Source of the DNA: a virus
Length of the DNA: 26,462 nucleotides
Direction: 5' to 3' (one strand)
Virus record (IMG/VR): IMGVR_UViG_3300041964_000051
Span: 1-26,462 of that record
Positions 1 through 8,641 of this stretch are shown piece by piece. Position 1 is the first letter of the stretch. Each line of letters starts with the position of its first letter. A program made the translations under genes and the position numbers. The notes under the pieces were generated by a model. That model did no database searches, was not told the origin of the DNA, and worked only from the letters and a program-made list of their open reading frames with translations.

Positions 1-60
1 CTTGCCGTGCCTGTCCTGGAACTCTGCGACTGGTGGAAACTCAATCCATTGGATGGTCAT
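1..60 (-). CDS. Start of a minus-strand gene cut by the window edge
   Basis: An ATG at 60-58 on the minus strand overlaps the TGA of the upstream gene as ATGA, a sign of translational coupling in one operon. Only about 20 residues are visible, beginning MTIQWIEFPPVAEF, and the frame is open to the window edge. This is too little to assign a family. Its place behind a small membrane protein and a short soluble protein would fit a phage late or lysis-type operon, but that is inference only. Confidence 0.45.
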   Translation of the reverse strand, partial: MTIQWIEFPPVAEFQDRHGK

Positions 61-320
61 AGGCTGATTCTACTTTCCCCAAAGACCAAGGCAGCAGACG
101 CGATCGCTCTTTTAGTAGCCTCATCCATTGTGCAAGTCCTCGCACGCACTTGCTCTTTTACAAGTTCCAAGATGTACTGTTGCCGTGCGGTTAGCTTCGT
201 TTGCTCTTTGACGATCTCTTGCAACTCTACGCCTTCTACATCATTACTAGAGGGAAGATACATAGGTAAGCCTATCCACCATTCACCCTCAGGTATCGAA
301 GTGGCTTCTATATCTACCAT
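57..320 (-). CDS. Hypothetical 87-aa protein
   Basis: The product, read from the ATG at 320 (a TTG at 350 would add ten residues), starts MVDIEATSIPEGEWWIGLPM. Its second half, around LTARQQYILELVKEQVRART, looks helical and charged and suits a short coiled coil or amphipathic helix. I recognise no family. It lies downstream of the broken iron-permease-like gene on the same strand and ends in an ATGA overlap with the next gene, so three genes probably form one operon. The reading frame is uninterrupted, unlike its upstream neighbour. Its operon position supports a real gene; its function is unknown. Confidence 0.5.
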   Translation of the reverse strand: MVDIEATSIPEGEWWIGLPMYLPSSNDVEGVELQEIVKEQTKLTARQQYILELVKEQVRARTCTMDEATKRAIASAALVFGESRISL

Positions 321-375
321 GGTGAAGTTCTTGTAAATCCATTGACACAATCATAGCCAACCGATTGTCAATACC

Positions 376-795
376 CTACTCGCTTTCGATTTCTGACTCT
401 GCCGCTTCTGCTTCCTGTTTGGCTTGCCGGAGGTCATCAGCTAGGGCAGCAATGCGATCGTCGCTATCCTCCTCCAGCATCAGTGCCAGATTAGGGGCAT
501 CAGAAATCGCCTTGAGAATGACTTGCCGCTCTAGCCGTGCAAGTAAGCATCTCTCCCCTGTGTGAAGCAGGATCAGGAAGCCCATCAAGAAAGTTGATCA
601 CTGTTGTACTGAGTTAGCGGCGAAGTTCCAGCCGTCGCTGAAATGGAAGAAGGGGCCAGAGGCTAACCAGATTAAAGAGACGAGTAGGGCGATCGCGAAT
701 GCCCAAGGGCTAGCCATCGCATCGGTCGATTTCTTAGCGAACTTATTAAACAGTCGATTGATTTTGCGAACGTTCACAGTAAAACTTGTTCCCAA
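376..795 (-). pseudogene. Low-affinity iron permease-like small membrane protein, interrupted
   Basis: The N-terminal part (TTG at 795 or, more likely, GTG at 777) reads FNKFAKKSTDAMASPWAFAI, then a hydrophobic segment, then GPFFHFSDGWNF. This follows the pattern of the low-affinity iron permease family (membrane segment, GPxFxxSDxWQ, second membrane segment). A TGA at 598-600 stops the frame. The same frame resumes with FLMGFLI, the expected second membrane segment, then an acidic helical tail ending in a Glu-rich coil. Reading neighbouring frames gives a better family match (STTVINF, then TQGRDAYLHARLERQ), so I infer two or three small indels and not one nonsense change. Whether the product moves iron is doubtful; in a phage setting a two-helix protein of this kind might act as a holin-like protein. 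Confidence 0.6.
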
Positions 796-919
796 AGGGT
801 TGCTATCAGTTTATCCATAAATCTAGACTGGGCATTAAGACGCTGCGATCGTCCGCTCGAAAACAGCTTCACCGCTTAAACATTGAGTAGCATAGGGTAT
901 AAGTAATTTCATTCTGGTT

Positions 920-1517
920 ATGGCTTTTTGGAGTCAAGTGGAAGAAACCCTGGACAAAATACCAATGCCGCGATCGCTATGCTGAGCAGGTGGCGACAGG
1001 ATTGGGCTATCGCTTGCTGTCCGAACAGTCAGGGCGTGATCCATCCACCTTAACAGCATGGTCAAAGTCTGACCCTGAGGGCACTTGGCAGGATCAACGC
1101 CAACGCTATGCTGATGAACTCCGAACAGAAACCGACAAAAAAACAATCGAAAAAACGAGTGATCAACTGTCGGATCAGTTATCTGAATTAGCGACTGAGC
1201 ATTTCAAGGCTCACAAGTCAGTACGCAATTTGGCTCAGATTTACTTGAACTACATGACTCAGCAATGCCAGCGTCATGAACATCCAGAAGCGATGGAAGA
1301 ATTTGTTAAGCAATTGAATCCACTAACGATCAATTTTTGGAGCCTCGTACTCGATCGCTCGATCAAGGGTGAACGGGTAGCGACAGGGATGCAGTACGAA
1401 GATGTGACTGCTGCTTATAAATATCTCACAGCACTTGGTTATGAAATAAGTGATCCAAGCACCGAGCCGGACGAGACTACCGCCAAAGCATCGCCAGCAA
1501 TGCAAACAGCGGACTGA
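920..1517 (+). CDS. Putative terminase small subunit, N-terminus frameshifted
   Basis: The main frame (from GTG 990) gives about 175 residues with WSKSDPEGTWQDQRQRYADE, a long helical middle part, and a section on helices that may oligomerise. The frame is open upstream and reads WKKPWTKYQCRDRYAEQVATG, a start typical of the helix-turn-helix part of small terminases. The only nearby ATG (920, MAFWSQV) is in another frame, so one indel around 930-950 is likely. The gene sits directly before the large terminase and overlaps it, which is the main reason for the assignment. The sequence alone does not prove the family. No convincing promoter was found in 796-919, apart from an AT-rich stretch near 890-905. 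Confidence 0.55.
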
Positions 1518-3049
1518 AGAGAAGTATCAGCCCAAAGCTAAGCAATCAGCCGTTGGCAAAGTCTTACAAGAGAAAGCCGACCAACTGATCGCCATTGGTG
1601 CTTTCGTGTCTCTGTGGGCGATTTTTGCCCCAATGGTCAACATTCAAACATCAGGCACAGTACAACCGTTTGACCCGTATGGCTTCCAAGTTGACCTGAT
1701 TCAGACGATCGAGGAGAACCAGAACACCGTTATCTGCAAATCACGCCAGATGGGTATTTCAGAAACCATCTGCTGTTGGCTATTGATGCGATCGCTCACT
1801 GAACCGGGCTTCAGCGCGGTCGTGTTCAGCAAGACTCAGGCAGACTCTTCTGAACTGGGTAGACGTATTCGTGAAATGGCGATTTCACTTGGTTCACTCT
1901 GTCCACAGTTGTCTTCTGAAAGCGCCACCAAGTAGCCTTCAAGCGTCTCGGTCGCATCCATTTCTACCTGTTACGGCTCGCGCTGCGCGTGGTATTCCGT
2001 CTGTCTCTGTCGTGCTGTTTGATGAGGCAGGCTTTATCGACGGCATTGACGGAGTGTATCAGGCTGCCATGCCAACCCTTTCCATGCTGGGCGATCGCGG
2101 CAAGGTCATCTTCAACTCAACTCCCAACGGGAAAACAGGCTTGTTCTATCGCTTGCTTTCAGGGTGGTGTTGATGAACCTGCCAGAGTCAGAGATGCACT
2201 GGATCAAATCAGGCTGCCAGTGCCCTCTAACAACATCGTGCCGTTCAGTCGTAGCAATCGCCCAACACGCGATCGTGGGTACATCGCAAATGGCGAAGGT
2301 GTTTCTGCATTGGCGGGCACATCCGGTCTATGGTTCTGATCCTGAATGGGCTGAGAAGACCAGATTGAACGGCAGCTTACTGAGACGCAATGGAATCAAG
2401 AATATGAGCTTGACTTTGCAGAAGGGCAACGATCGGTCTTAAGCTCGACCTCTTTGAAGTCGCTGAGTCCGATACTTTTGCTGAACCAAAATGGCAGCAT
2501 CAATACTTAGTCGGCATTGACCCTAGCTTCGGTGGTGATGACTTCTACACCGTGCGTGTGTGGGATGTGACCTGCTTCCCGTACACTTGGCAGCAGAGTT
2601 TAAGGACAACCGTAAGAGCAAAGACTATTACATCGCTAGGACGATCGACTGCATTGAACCCTACGAGCCATCACTGATTGCAGTGGAGACTAACTCAGTG
2701 GGAGCGCTGTATCAGCAAGAGTTGATCAAAGAGCGCCCTGAGTGGTTGGTGGAAGGCGTGACATGAACAACGCTAGCAAGATTCTGCACACCGATCGCCT
2801 GGTTCTGCTGCTAGAACGTGAGCAACTTCAAGCCCGGCTGAAGCGCTAGAGGAGTATAAACACTTTGTTGAATCGATCGACGGTAGCACACGCAGACGAG
2901 AAGCGGAATCAGGACACCATGACGACTCAGTGATGGCGGATGCCGTTGCTTTTGCCAAATTGGAAGCCATGCCACCGCTGCCAGATTACACAGCATCAAG
3001 CGCTGACGATCGCCCAGTCTATGACGTTTTAAGCGAAATCGGCATCTAA
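1450..3049 (+). pseudogene. Terminase large subunit (Mu gp28-like), multiply frameshifted
   Basis: This is the ATP-driven DNA packaging motor. A Walker A-like motif, CKSRQMGISET, lies at 1735-1767. LPVTARAARGIPSVS and the Walker B core VVLFDEAG follow, with the Asp-Glu pair at 2021-2026. Then come NSTPNGKTG and the C-terminal RNase H-fold nuclease, with GIDPSFGGDD (Asp codon at 2519), the VETNSVGALYQQEL segment and the HHDDSVMADAVAFA segment near 2915. These pieces occur in different frames. Two breaks can be placed: a lost C in ACC(C)AAG near 1928 and a lost C in TTC(C)TACC near 1964. More lie between 2160 and 2830. The order and content of the protein are otherwise complete, about 530 residues. 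It ends with TAA 3047-3049. The start is uncertain; GTG 1450 gives a 68-base overlap with the previous gene. Confidence 0.85.
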
Positions 3050-3085
3050 GGCTACAATCAACTCATTGACAAGCGACACCGCTTC

Positions 3086-4690
3086 ATGTCTTTAGACTTA
3101 CAGACACAAAATCAATATTGTCGAAAGTGATCCACTGCTGGCGTATTCGTTCAGGGCGGGTCCAGAACCGCATGATGAATTTTTAGCGCTGCGGATTGGT
3201 GATGACTACCACAGCTACGCCGAATGCGGCGTGATCCACACGTTCGGGCACAGCTATCGAAGCGCTTGCAAGCCTTACTCAGTCGCCGGGTGATTGTCGA
3301 GGGCAAGAACAAGAAAGCAACTGCGATCGCTCAGGACATCCTAACAAGTACTGAGCTATGAAGCCATTCTGTTCCATGCTCAAGCCACAGGCGACCTGAT
3401 TGGGTTTGCCGTGTTGCGCATGGACTGGGAGCCGATCGGTGGCTATATTCTGCCTAAGTTTGAGTTTGTACCACAGAATCGTTTCAGCTTTGCGTATGCC
3501 GCGCCCGACGATCGCACCATTCTCGATCGCGGATGGTAGTGACCTCGACCCTCGCACAGAGATCTCGTTGGTGGCATGTCTATGATTTACGCCCTGCTGA
3601 CCAAGACTCACCACTACAAGGTGAACGCTGCCCCAAGGGTCGGTTCCTGGTCTACACATTTGGAGGGTGATGGTTCACCGTGGGCTTAGGTCTAGGTTAC
3701 AGCATCTTCCCTTGGTGGAACGGTCAAAAGGCAGGCGATGAAAGCTTGGGTTAGTGCACTCCGATCGCATTGGCTCCCGCCCTGTGCTGGGCCCCAAGCC
3801 CGCACAAGGCGAACGAGAAAAGCCCAGCCCAAGCAGCAGCAGACCTTCAGTTTGAGCGCTTCTTGCGCTCCATCAGCCCCAAACGGGTTGGGCGAATATG
3901 CCACACGGGTACAGCGCTGAGATGCTAGAGGATTCGAGTAGTACGTCCCTGATGTACACCAGCGACTGATCGAAGTGGCAGACGCACAGATCAGCAAAGC
4001 GGTGTTAGGTGAGGTGGCGTTAGTGAGAAAGCGACAGGCAGCTATGGGGCGAACGAATCGCAGGTAGCCGATCGCGAGTCCTCCATGATCGATGCTGACT
4101 GCAACTTGCTAGACGAACAACTACAGCAGCAGTTATGGACAGAGATTCAACGCTCAACTACCCGACCAGGAAGGCGCACTAGTACGGCGGGAGACGATCG
4201 CGGATAAACGTCAGATTGCGCGGATGCTGAACACCAGCAGCACTGAAAGATCGCGTCGATCGTGACAACACCTTACTCAGCATGGGCTTCAGCGTCAAGC
4301 TGATGCGGTCAAGAAAGTCTATGGCGATGAGTACGTGAGACACGTCGATCGCTAAGGACGCTGACGTGAAGAACAGAAGCAAGCGCTGATCAGCATCCTG
4401 CAGGTAGGTGGTACTACAGCGCTGATGACATTCCTTTCTAGCTTTCAGCCAGTCGGATTGAGTAAAGAGAATGCGATCGCTGTGCTGACTGCGGTATTTG
4501 GTGTCACGGCTGAGTGGCAGAGTCGATGCTACCGAGCGCCCGCACCAGAAGCAGCAGCGCCAACCAGCGTAGAGGATGCTGTAGGGGCAGCGTATGTGCT
4601 GAACCCGAGGCGATCGTAACGATGAGACTGTTGATCTAGCAGAGTTGCTCGACCTGTACTGTCAGATTCATTCAGTGAACTTGACTTAAC
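3086..4690 (+). pseudogene. Portal protein, DUF935 / Mu gp29-like, multiply frameshifted
   Basis: This protein would form the ring at the capsid vertex through which DNA enters. From ATG 3086 the pieces read, across frames: INIVESDPLLAYSFRAGPEP, RLQALLSRRVIVEGK, YEAILFHAQATGDLIGFAVL, PKFEFVPQNRFSFAY, GLGLGYSIF, LQFERFLRSISPKR, VADAQISKAVLGEV, SEKATGSYGANESQVADRES, MIDADCNLLDEQLQQQLWTE. The PKFxFVPQxRF, ADAQISKAVLGE and DADxxLLDE elements in this order are characteristic of the DUF935 portal family. At least eight indels are needed to join them. The C-terminal part (FSSFQPVGLSKENAIAVLTA, then APAPEAAAP) leads into the cysteine linker and ADP-ribosyltransferase domain listed next, probably as one polypeptide. 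It follows the large terminase after about 36 bases, the usual Mu-like order. Confidence 0.75.
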
Positions 4691-5797
4691 GCTTTGGATT
4701 TTGCCGATCCAAAGCCCAAAGGCGCAAAGAAATGTAAACCCACATCGGTATCGTGTGGCAACTCCTGCCAACGCGCTGGGGTCAAAGTGCAAGAATAAGC
4801 CAGCGGCAGAGGGCAAAAGGCAGGGGATCTGCTGGAGAAGTCGATCCCATCGTCTTCAGAAAAAGGAGCAAAGGAAGCCAAGCCAGAACCTAGCAAATCA
4901 GCTTCAAGCATCAAGTCAGCAAAGAGAGTAAAAACAGTAGTGATGCGACTGAAAAAGCGTCTGAAAGCGACTTGGCTCGAAAATCATCGCCCAAAAATGT
5001 ATATCTACATCAGTTAGCAGACAAAACCCCATTAAGCGCAGATGCCGAGTCTAAAGTAAAATCTCTAATTGACAAAAAGCTTCAGATGCAGGTGGCGATC
5101 CAGGTTCCATCGACGCAAAGCAGATCAAGCTAAAAAATTATTTCCTGATTAACAGACGTTGAAGCAGAAGCGTTAGCGCTTTATATCAATGGTGATGGCT
5201 ATTCAGGCATTAATTCCGTTTTGAGAGCAAACCCGTCAATTGGCAGCTTGCCTGACGGTCGCAAGTTTTAAATTTCGGCAAAAATGGATACGTTCCTCTG
5301 ATTATGCAAAAGATCCTGCGAAGTATTCTAAAGCGACAGCAGATAAAAGTATTGAGCCTGTCTTACAAAATGCTGCGGCAGCTAGAGCGGTAAACACAGG
5401 TTTGGCTAATTACCCCCCATCACTTACGACTCTTTGAAGGCTGATAATAAAGACTTTAAATCAGACGAGCCACTCAAACGACACATTAAAATACCTAGCA
5501 AAAATTTGGACGAGTTTCTTTCTCGGTATAGCCCAGGAAATAAAATAGCTGAACAAGGTTTTACTAGCACGACAACCATTCAAAAGCGTGCTGGCATTTT
5601 TGCTGAAAATTCTAATGTAACTTTGAAATTAACTATAAAAAGGATGGGACTTCTAAAGGCAAATATGTTGATAAAATCCAGCGCGTGAAGGGTGGGCAGA
5701 AAGAGCGTGAAGTGATATTCCCTCCGTTAACTCAGTTTTCTGTTCGGGAGGTCAAGACGAAAATGGGCGAAAAACTATAGTAATGGATGAAGATTAA
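4691..5797 (+). CDS. Portal C-terminal extension: Cys linker plus ADP-ribosyltransferase domain (ART1), frameshifted
   Basis: After the portal body comes FADPKPKGAKKCKP and a four-cysteine linker (4733-4802), a Lys/Ser-rich spacer, and then an ADP-ribosyltransferase fold. Visible family features are the helical ALALYINGDGYSGINSVLR at about 5172-5230, a candidate NAD-binding Arg in LKRHIKIP (codon 5479-5481), the STS-like GFTSTTT (about 5560-5577), and the ExE motif E-R-E in EREVIFPP (5704-5712). The R-S-E order fits arginine-type ARTs, enzymes that transfer ADP-ribose from NAD to a target. Repairing an A run near 5772 gives the C-terminus KTIVMDED and TAA at 5795-5797. Whether it is fused to the portal or translated separately cannot be settled because several frames are joined here. 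The target is unknown. Confidence 0.7.
4733..4802 (+). repeat. Four-cysteine linker, copy 1
   Basis: This encodes CKPTSVSCGNSC, QRAG, then SKCKNKP, with spacing C-x6-C-x3-C-x6-C. One extra G in the GGGG run around 4778-4781 must be removed to keep the frame; with it the frame reads VKVQE and stops. The same 23 residues occur at 6691-6759. The spacing suggests a small metal-binding or disulphide-stabilised knuckle between a virion protein and its effector domain. Confidence 0.75.
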
Positions 5798-5967
5798 ATG
5801 GAGTTATCTGAAAAAGATAGACAAATAAACTTTAATAAAAGACAGCAAGAAAAATTGGAGGATTTCTCTTTACCACTTGTTGTAGATAACTCAGATAAAT
5901 CCAAGCTAAAAGCTTTAACAAAGAAGAAAAAGCGGAATTAGAAGGACTTGTTGATGGTAATCCCTGA
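5798..5967 (+). CDS. Small candidate immunity partner of ART1
   Basis: The ATG directly abuts the stop of the ART1 gene. The product starts MELSEKDRQINFNKRQQEKL and continues EDFSLPLVVDNSD. As written the frame stops at 5939-5941 after 47 residues. One indel in the AAG/AAA run near 5905-5920 would instead give FNKEEKAELEGLVDGNP and a TGA at 5965-5967 that overlaps the next start codon. It is small, charged and adjacent to an enzyme-toxin domain, which is the position and kind of gene expected for an immunity or antidote protein. No family is recognised, so the role is inference. Confidence 0.5.
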
Positions 5968-7826
5968 CACCCTCACTCCCGAACAACTCGATCGCGCTAC
6001 AACTGCACTGCTGAAGCTGATACTCCAAACAGGAGACAGGGGCTATCAGGACAGTATCGACGCATTCGACCCTTTGCCAACAGCGGCTAACAATTGGTTG
6101 CGTGGTGAGGATGGCGTATTCTCTGGCGTGTTCATCGACAATCAACCAGACGGCAGCGCCAAGCGCGTCAAGTTCCGCATTGCCAAAGTGCTAACGGGTG
6201 GGAGTCAGAAACCGAACTGGAGACAAGCACGATCGACCAATCAGAGACGCATGACTACCGTGCGATCGTTGACTCCATCATCCCTTATCAGGGTTTAAGC
6301 ATTGGCGTACAGCACTCACCGGGAAGCGTGCGGTTTCCTCGTGCTGCCTATGCCAAGAAGTTGCGGTGTGGCTATGGGCATCTGAGAGGGTATTACCAGG
6401 ACGGGCGATCGCTCAAAGGTTTCATTCATCCTTCGCTACTCAATGGCGAGACAGACGGTAAGCTGTGGTTGTTACTGCAAGACGATGGCGAAGCGGTGCA
6501 GACCAAATTCATGGCGGGATGGGGCACGAAGGATGAGGCGATCGCGGCTTATGCTCAAGAGATGCCGCCTGACTGGCTGACGGACATTTGGGAAGCAACA
6601 CCGGATGAGTTGGCAGGTTTTAGGCGATCGGAGTTTGGTGAAACGGTGGCTGAAGTGTTAGAGTTTGCCGCTGCTAAAGCACCGCGCAAGTGTAAGCCGA
6701 CGAGCGTTAGTTGCGGTAACTCATGTCAGAGAGCGGGTAGTAAATGTAAAAATAAGCCCAGTCCTGAAGGCGAGAAAGGGTTAGACCTGGCTGCTAAATC
6801 GGTGAGTGAAGCTAAGGGCAAGAAGCCTAAAGCGGAACCAAAACCGAAGGGCGAGAAAAAGCCTAAAGCAGAGAAGAAATCGACAAAGGAAAGTAAGCCA
6901 GAAACGGTTGACAACTCTACAAACAATGGAGTCATCAAAGCAAAAGAGGGTGATCTTAACCCGGTCAAACTGACTGCTGATGAATGGTTAGCTTGTCCGA
7001 TCGCTTAGACAGTATTGACACTAGCGCCAACGGTGACAGGGTTGGAGCGGCTTGGGCAAAAATACAAGGGTTTGATGGTAAACCAGAGCTTTCTTCCAAA
7101 GCAGGATATGGATGCAGCTATAGCTAGGGGTGAGACGGCAACTTATAGAGGTGTAGCGCTTGAGAGTCACGCTAAACAGCTTCAGTCTGGTGAGTTGTTG
7201 TTGGTGGCGGTTTGTTTGGCGATTCCATCTATACGGCAGTTGATGTGCCTCCAGGCTTGGGCTACAAGACAGCCAGTGGCTATGCAGGCGACGGCTCAAC
7301 AGTTGTCAGGATGTCGATTAAACCTGGGTTAAAAATCGTCAAGCACGAAGACTTGATCAAAGAAATGGAAGACGCATCAAACGATTTCAAGGAGAAAAAA
7401 GCACCGCAAATTGTTCAGAAAGAAACCGAACGGTTGAACAAGGCTGTCAGTTTGAAAAAAGTTGACAGCAAAACAGATGCTATATCGATCGATGGTACTG
7501 ATGCTGGCAGGGTTAAAAAAATAGGCAAGTTTTATCGCACAATTCCGCCCGGTTCTAACCGCGAAGAAGATGCCAAATTCAAAACACCTGAAGAGGCTCA
7601 AGAGTTTTTGAAAAAGCGGAAAATATCAGAACTAGCAGAATTAAAAGCGAATAAAGTGTACGACAACTTCTTTCTTAATGAAGGTACATATGCTTCTGCT
7701 CGTGGCTATGACGGCTATAGCCTCACCAACACAAAAGACGGTAAGACACCTCTGGCTGACTACACAATGATTACCAACAGGACAGCTTTAAGAATGCAGT
7801 CCGAACTACTGAGCAAGCAGTCATGA
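5954..7826 (+). CDS. InPase-like virion protein with Cys linker and ADP-ribosyltransferase domain (ART2), frameshifted
   Basis: ATG 5954 starts MVIPDTLTPEQLDRATTALL, a domain with a paralogue at 8022. After an indel near 6190 (KGANGWESE is restored by one G) the next domain reads SIGVQHSPGSVRF, KKLRCGYGHLRGYY, FIHPSLLNGETDGKLW and FMAGWGTKDEAIAAYAQEMP. This matches the phage inorganic-pyrophosphatase-like (InPase) domain found in phage structural and toxin proteins. The four-cysteine linker (6691-6759), a Lys/Pro/Glu-rich spacer and a second ART domain follow: TATYRGVALESHAKQL (candidate Arg codon 7147-7149), then GDSIYTAVDVPPG, ending in YASARGYDGYSL and MITNRTALRMQ, as in phage minor-head ARTs. 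Breaks lie near 7003 and 7199 (a lost T). The last 204 residues are one clean frame to TGA 7824-7826. Fusion as one protein is inferred from repaired frames. Confidence 0.7.
6691..6759 (+). repeat. Four-cysteine linker, copy 2
   Basis: This encodes the same 23 residues as 4733-4802 with spacing C-x6-C-x3-C-x6-C, but 19 of 23 codons differ. It sits between the InPase-like domain and a Lys/Pro/Glu-rich spacer that leads into ART2, the same position copy 1 has between the portal and ART1. Confidence 0.85.
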
Positions 7827-8035
7827 GCAAAGCCATAGCCTTTACCACATTAAGCCAGAGAGTGGGCAGAGTTATAATTGCTCCTGTTTTTAGGCAGTTG
7901 AATTTTGATAATTTAGCCAACTACTTTAAAATTATTGGTGTGATTAATAACACGGATTTTTTTGAGAACCTACCAAAGACATTCAGGAATTGATTGAACA
8001 AGCAGAACGGGAGGTTGCTAAGTGGCAATCCCTGA
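7823..8035 (+). CDS. Small candidate immunity partner of ART2
   Basis: The ATG overlaps the ART2 stop as ATGA. The product starts MSKAIAFTTLSQRVGRVIIA and contains LNFDNLANYFKIIGVIN. As written it stops at 7991-7993 (56 residues). A single-base loss near 7975 would restore KDIQELIEQAEREVA, and a second shift would give a stop at 8033-8035, overlapping the GTG start of the next gene, just as the partner gene after ART1 does. It has no resemblance to that gene, which fits toxin-specific immunity proteins. No known family is recognised. Confidence 0.5.
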
Positions 8036-8436
8036 TTCTCTCTCACCCGAACAACTCGATCGCGCCATTCCTGCATTACTTAAATTGGCGCTACAGTCAG
8101 GCGATCGCGCTTATGCTGACCCCATCGATCGCTTTGACCCAGCGCCAACGGCAGACAACAACTGGCTGATGCAGGAAGACGGTAGTTTTGCAGGCGTGTT
8201 TGTGGACGATCAACCAGATGGTACTGAGAAGCGGGTTCGTTTCGTTTGTACCAAAGGCGCTAATGGTTGGGAGACTGAAACCGAGTTAGACGGTGGCATG
8301 AGTTTGCAGAGCGATCGCGCTATCAGGTAGCACCGATCTCTTAGATGATGCCGAATGGGATGCGTTAGCGGCGGGGGTAAGCGATCCAGATGTGATCAGT
8401 GAAGCGATGGAAGCGATCGCGGAGTTAGACAAATGA
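8022..8436 (+). CDS. Paralogue of the InPase-protein N-terminal domain, without toxin
   Basis: The GTG start (8022) gives MAIPDSLSPEQLDRAIPALL. It aligns without gaps to the first domain of the 5954 protein through IDRFDPAPTADNNWL, DGSFAGVFVDDQPDG and KGANGWETETEL, at roughly 60 percent identity by eye. The frame breaks near 8325; one base restores LSGSTDLLDDAEWDALAAGV and the acidic end AMEAIAELDK with TGA 8434-8436. It lacks the InPase, linker and ART parts, so it may be the ancestral stand-alone form or an orphaned trunk left after a cassette change. It overlaps the next start as ATGA. Function is unknown. Confidence 0.65.
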
Positions 8437-8641
8437 CTTTTATCTTTCAGCCTTGGGACGACCTAGCCAATAACGCAGTGCTTCATCCTCTGAGCATTGA
8501 AGAACCACATGCAAGCATTGCAAATACTGGAGTCCTAGAGCAATAACGGATGCCAAAGGGGTTTACAGCGGCGTTCAACTTTGCATGGTTGAAGATATGA
8601 ACCATGATTTTAGCTGCTTTGAGTCTAAAGAATCAGAATGA
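8433..8641 (+). CDS. Small four-cysteine protein, probably metal-binding, frameshifted
   Basis: ATG 8433 overlaps the previous stop. The product begins MTFIFQPWDDLANNAVLHPL. After one indel near 8510 it reads TCKHCKYWSPRA, then VQLCMVEDMNHDF, then SCFESKESE and TGA 8639-8641. A CxxC pair followed by two spaced cysteines is typical of small zinc-ribbon-like proteins of phages and bacteria. Without the repair the frame stops at TAA in GVLEQ after about 40 residues. Its stop overlaps the next ATG (8638), so it is coupled to the MuF gene. The role is not known. Confidence 0.5.

Noticed and set aside
598-600. TGA as a possible recoded codon in the iron-permease-like gene
   Set aside because: Neighbouring frames give a better family match on both sides, so indels explain the stop; no recoding structure was seen.
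1989-2339. 116-residue plus-strand frame rich in Ser, Cys, Arg
   Set aside because: It is the wrong frame of the large terminase over most of its length; only short pieces such as NNIVPFSR belong to the real protein.
3279-3997. Two minus-strand frames of 126 and 101 residues
   Set aside because: Both oppose the portal gene, whose motifs are clear on the plus strand; they look open only because they mirror that coding.
6726-6968. Minus-strand frame with Phe/Leu-rich segments that looks like a membrane protein
   Set aside because: It is the complement of the Lys/Glu/Pro-rich spacer (AAG and GAA codons read as CTT and TTC), and no start signal or context supports it.
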